Assembly (NCBI RefSeq): GCF_963576615.1
Contig: NC_088710.1
Location: 5,622,001-5,686,000 of the forward strand
From: Watersipora subatra
Taxonomy: Eukaryota > Bryozoa > Gymnolaemata > Cheilostomatida > Watersiporidae
Reading direction: 5' to 3'
Length of the DNA stretch: 64,000 bases
The position numbers and the translations under genes are program-made. This document shows, piece after piece, positions 60,147 through 64,000 of the stretch; the stretch's first letter is position 1, and each line of letters starts with the position of its first letter. The notes below the pieces were generated by a model, which saw nothing but the letters and a program-made list of their open reading frames with translations, was not told the DNA's origin and did no database searches.

Positions 60147-61436
60147 CTCAGATGCCTTGATGTGATTCTTGGAGTATACTGCAGACTGAAGATGCTGAAG
60201 ATGGTGCGTATTATTATATCATTCAATATCAGTTGCCATGGTTACAAGCTCTAATGTATTCATCTATTACGTAGACCCATAAGGCTGGACATGTTACACC
60301 CAAAGTAAACGGTGAACACCTAAGAATGTTGATAAAATATTTATTGCCTTTCATTGACCTTGGCTAAATTTAGCCAGACAGTGAATAACTATTGAGAAGA
60401 CTTTAGGGAGTTGTGAATACATAACACTAAGTCTGAACAATAGATGTAGATTCTCAACATTTTTATATTCACTGCTGAGTTGTTGGTGTCTATGCAATGT
60501 TCTCTAAACTTTGTTAGAAATAGTTTCTTGACCTCTGTTTTTATTTACCTTTTAAAGTTATTCTCTAAATATTTGAACATGCATCAGTTTCGTTTTACAA
60601 TTTTTTATAGAAACCTAGCTTGTGGAACCACAATTGAGGCTAATAACTTAAAATGTTCCAAAATATCAAAATGCTCTTGTGAAGTGTATATTTTAAAGGA
60701 TGCCAAGCGACGACATTACACTATTTATAAAGCTGGGAGTTGTCCCACCATCTATGCATGATAGAATTCAAGACTCAAATATGAATAGCTGTGGTTGATT
60801 AAAATATTTACGGTTCAAAACATCACTGAGACAATTCTTTTTAATTGTCAGCTAGCTACTCATACTTCCAGAAAGTTACCTGATCAACATTTTTCATAAA
60901 GCTTAGACTGTGCTCATTAGCATTCTTAATATTCAATCTATTTTCAGTATAAATTCATTTACCTCTGTAATCAGTTTACAACCAACCATGTTAAGTTTAC
61001 AAAAGAATTATTGATGCTAACGCAACACCGACCACCATATGATTTCAACCATAACATGAACTATCTTATGGCAAAACTTAAAAACATAATGTAAACAACT
61101 AGTTTGTGAATTTAAATCCAAGTTTTATTTAAGAAAAGCCATGAAACATTGGATTAGTTTAAAAGTTGATGATTCTCTGACTCCTTATACTGGGAAGGTT
61201 GCTATAGAAGAGAGGTTTGCGCATTTAGTCTGTTTTACAAAAGCATAATATGTGTGTTTTCTTTAGAATCATTTTAACTATTTGTCAGATGCTTGTCATG
61301 AATAGCTTAACTGGTGCATAAGTTTACTCTCTATTGTGTGAGTACAAAATAACTTGATAATTGACTAAACAGCATCAGGTGACCGTGAAACCTAGTAGCA
61401 CAAGCATGAGCAATTTGCTCTTGAGGAACAGACAAA
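60147..61436. other. Divergent spacer between the lectin-like and ankyrin-like genes
   Basis: AT-rich, with no convincing exon. It should contain the promoters of both genes. Apart from the X-box-like motif at 60232-60245 nothing specific is seen. Confidence 0.45.
60232..60245 (-). promoter_or_regulatory. X-box-like motif upstream of the lectin-like gene
   Basis: GTTGCCATGGTTAC has a perfect left RFX half-site (GTTGCC), the AT spacer and a right half differing from GGCAAC or GGTAAC at one or two positions. It lies about 86 bp upstream of the ATG at 60146, within the range usual for X-boxes of ciliary genes. A weaker relative, GTTGCTATGGTTAC, occurs inside RPGRIP1L intron 3 at 22617-22630, so chance occurrence is possible. 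Confidence 0.3.
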
Positions 61437-61456
61437 ATGGCTGCCAACACTGGTGA
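61406..61456 (+). other. Possible upstream ORF overlapping the ankyrin-like start codon
   Basis: An ATG at 61406 opens a 16-codon frame that ends at TGA 61454-61456, overlapping the main ATG (61437) in another frame. If transcription starts upstream of 61406, it could reduce initiation at the main start. Confidence 0.3.
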
Positions 61457-62720
61457 ACTAGAGAGTTTAGTGAAAAGCTACATCAAAGCTAGCAAGCCGG
61501 CGAGCTTGTCATTTAGAAAGAAGATGAAGACGACACCCGCACATCAAAGATATGAACTCATGAAGATAGGAAGTGGATATGACACCGCTGCATTGGTAGG
61601 AGCTTGGATCCACGATCTTGACGGTTTGACATGCATGATGAATGGACTATCTCCAGATCAGAAGTATGAGATACTGCTAAGCAGGAATATGTATAACTCT
61701 ATTGTTTTAGAGTGCGCAGTTGCAAACAGAGGTACCTATGACACTGAGTACACAGCTAAAGAGGTAGCGAAATATCTAGTAGGGGATCTGTCTAATGAGC
61801 AAATATTTGAACTACTAAAAACTTACAACGACTTTAAAAATACACCTTTACACTCTGCAGTTGCAGAGAAGAACATGCAAGCGGTCGTATATCTTTTGAA
61901 GCGGTGCACAAAGGAACAACAAAGCATGCTGCTAAAGATGAAAAATGGAAAGGGCCAATCATTACAAAGCCTTTCAGTATCAGCAACAATTGGCACTACC
62001 GTAGGTCAATACTCTTTGCAATGGATCTACACTGACAATTCGTAGGGCAATGGAACAAAGCTGAGCTTGCATTTATAGTAGGAGTTCATCTCTACTAGTA
62101 GTTGCTGGTAACTAGCTAGATGCAATATTTACTAATTTAAGAAAAATAACACATTTCCTCTTTTTACTAAAATAGTGACAGCAAAAGAAAAACTGCCCTC
62201 GTGACTTAGGAACAGTTAGCTTATATACATGTACATAGATACAGGTATATAAGCATAGATAAATAGGTTTATATCGATGCTTATAGCAAACTCGCCCACT
62301 GAGCCGAAGAGACAGTAGTCTGCAGAAACAAGGCAGCATAGCCTTACTAAATTACTTGCTACTATCAATGATTTTTTTATTCCATGATAACTTATTATTA
62401 GGTAGTAACACATTATACTTCTTATTCATCGTCAACGAGAAATTGTTTCTACTTTGTCTTGCACAACAAAATTGGGTAGACAATTACTGCTTAACAAGTT
62501 TTGATGGTAGTCTGATCATTTTGTTGACAAAATTGTTTTGCATAAATCAAAAGCTGTGAGAGTCAACATACATGTAACAAACCTATTGCAGAGCAGATAC
62601 AAGAAATCACTCAACTGCAAAGAGATAGTTTAGAACAGCAAAGAAAGATTTTGGTTGAGGAGAAGGTGAAATCTGATCTAAAAATGATGCTGGCAGAGCA
62701 AGCAGCTCAGCATACACAAG
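61437..62720 (+). CDS. Ankyrin-repeat-like protein with downstream coiled-coil exon (partial, runs off the window)
   Basis: The first exon opens with ATG at 61437 in good context (AAAATGG) and stays open to TAG 62043-62045 (202 codons). It encodes ankyrin-like units: NTPLHSAVAEKNMQAVVYLL (residues about 135-155) is a clear ankyrin repeat, and it is preceded and followed by linkers of the form GLSPDQKYEILL, DLSNEQIFELLK and CTKEQQSMLLKM, so the unit appears to recur about three times, the outer copies degenerate. No AATAAA follows the stop closely. An in-frame splice is possible from GTAGGT at about 62000 to 62594-62720, which encodes a Gln/Glu-rich coiled coil (EITQLQRDSLEQQRKILVEE) and ends at a GT in phase 1. 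The protein would then continue beyond 64000. The first exon as gene is well supported; the junction is inference. I do not recognise the family. Confidence 0.6.
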
Positions 62721-64000
62721 GTGTACTTATTAGAACTAAAGTCTGTAGTCTTTACTATAATAAATCTGTGTTCGTCCATCTCTATGAAGCCACGCTTAGA
62801 GCGTCAGAAAAAACTGCTATGCACAAGAGTCGAACCCAGATATTTGCATTCGAAACCAAACACGTTTTGAATGCTTTGTACTTTTGATCGTTCATTACTA
62901 AGAATTTTTATTAGTATATCATTAGAAACTAACGTCACAATTGCAGTTTTTTTATTTCTTAGCTGGTTACAAGTCCCCTCAGTGTTTTGGCAATACCTCA
63001 AGAACTAATAGTCCAATTGAATTATATTTGGGAAATAAACTGGAAACATTTATCACACAGAAATTCAAATTTTTTGTAATTCTATGTACGCTGAAAGTGT
63101 AGAAAAAGAATGCAAAGAACAATTCTGAGTTTACCAGAGTTTGGGATTACATGAAAAAATATATTTCCTAAATATCTTGGCCCCAGGCTTCAAAGTAATA
63201 AAAGCTATACAAACATTAACAGTCAATATATTAAGTGTCAATATATTAACAGTCAATATATTAACAGTCAATATATTAACAGCCAATATATTAACAGTCA
63301 ATATATTAACTCTCAATATTTAACAGTCAATATATTAACAGTCAATATATTAACAGTCAATATAGTAACAGTTAATATATTAACAGTCAATATATTAACA
63401 GTCAATATATTAACAGTCAATATATTAACAGTCAATATATTAACAGTTAATATATTAACAGTTAATATATTAACAGTCAAAATATTAACAGTCATTATAT
63501 TAACAGTCAATATGTTAACAGTCAATATATTAACAGTCAATATATTAACTGTCAATATATTAACAGTCAATATATTAACAGTCAATATATTAACAGTCAA
63601 TATTTAACAGTCAATATATTAACAGTCATTATATTAACAGTCAATATGTTAACAGTCAATATATATTAACAGTCAATATATTAACAGTCAATATATTAAC
63701 AGTCAATATAGTAACAGTTAATATATATTAACAGTCAATATATTAACAGTCAATACATTAACAGTCAATATAGTAACAGTTAATATATATTAACAGTCAA
63801 TATATTAACAGTCAATATATTAACTGTTAATATACTAACAGTTAATACATTAACAGTCAAAATATTAACAGTCATTATATTAACAGTCAATATGTTAACA
63901 GTCAATATATTAACAGTCAATATATTAACAGTTAATATATTAACAATCAATATATTACCAGTCAGTATATTAACAGTCAATGACCATTAAATTGTTGTGA
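62721..64000. other. Presumed intron or 3' flank of the ankyrin-like gene
   Basis: No further coding exon is recognised. The last 0.8 kb is a 15-bp minisatellite. Confidence 0.4.
63205..63980. repeat. 15-bp minisatellite, about 50 copies
   Basis: Unit AGTCAATATATTAAC. It forms long open frames on the minus strand (VNILT repeats). Some units vary (CATTATATTAACAG, CAATATTTAACAG). It nearly reaches the window end. Confidence 0.95.

Noticed and set aside
60480-60761. 93-codon plus-strand open frame upstream of the ankyrin-like gene
   Set aside because: It has no ATG at its start, no recognisable domain, and its base composition is like the spacer.
63131-63980. Long minus-strand open frames of repeating VNILT
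   Set aside because: They are produced by the 15-bp repeat period and have no start, splice or composition signals of a gene.

Overview
This is animal nuclear DNA: AT-rich, with large spliced genes, GT-AG introns, polyadenylation signals and abundant short transposons, SINE-like elements and minisatellites. Protein similarity (recalled, not searched) fits an invertebrate metazoan, probably a marine lophotrochozoan, but the species cannot be named from the sequence.

Layout. (1) 1004-19277, minus strand: a 12-coding-exon gene, 773 aa, that I recognise as an ortholog of the uncharacterised vertebrate protein KIAA2012. (2) 19278-21146: the divergent intergenic region. Both flanking genes have a 3' splice site just upstream of the ATG, so each should have a non-coding first exon here. 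The stretch holds a CpG-containing patch with an NRF1-like palindrome and an RFX X-box-like motif. (3) 21147-53771, plus strand: a complete RPGRIP1L ortholog (ciliary transition-zone scaffold), reconstructed as 33 phase-consistent coding exons, 1469 aa, with an N-terminal coiled coil, two C2 domains, an acidic linker and a C-terminal RPGR-interacting C2-like domain. (4) 55676-60146, minus strand, tail-to-tail with RPGRIP1L: a 4-exon gene for a 284-aa secreted, probably GPI-anchored protein with one SUEL/rhamnose-binding-lectin-like eight-cysteine domain. (5) 61437 onward, plus strand: an ankyrin-repeat-like gene whose first exon probably splices to a coiled-coil exon at 62594 and continues past the window.

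The introns carry most of the repeat content: a fold-back palindrome of about 715 bp, several terminal-inverted-repeat elements (including one element nested in another that itself interrupts a tandem array), two tRNA-like SINE families, and about a dozen minisatellites, several of which begin within tens of bases of a splice donor.

Functional theme: RPGRIP1L is an established cilium gene. Its head-to-head partner is KIAA2012-like, and the neighbouring lectin-like gene has an X-box-like motif about 85 bp upstream of its ATG. A small cluster of genes used in ciliated cells is a reasonable hypothesis, not a demonstrated fact.
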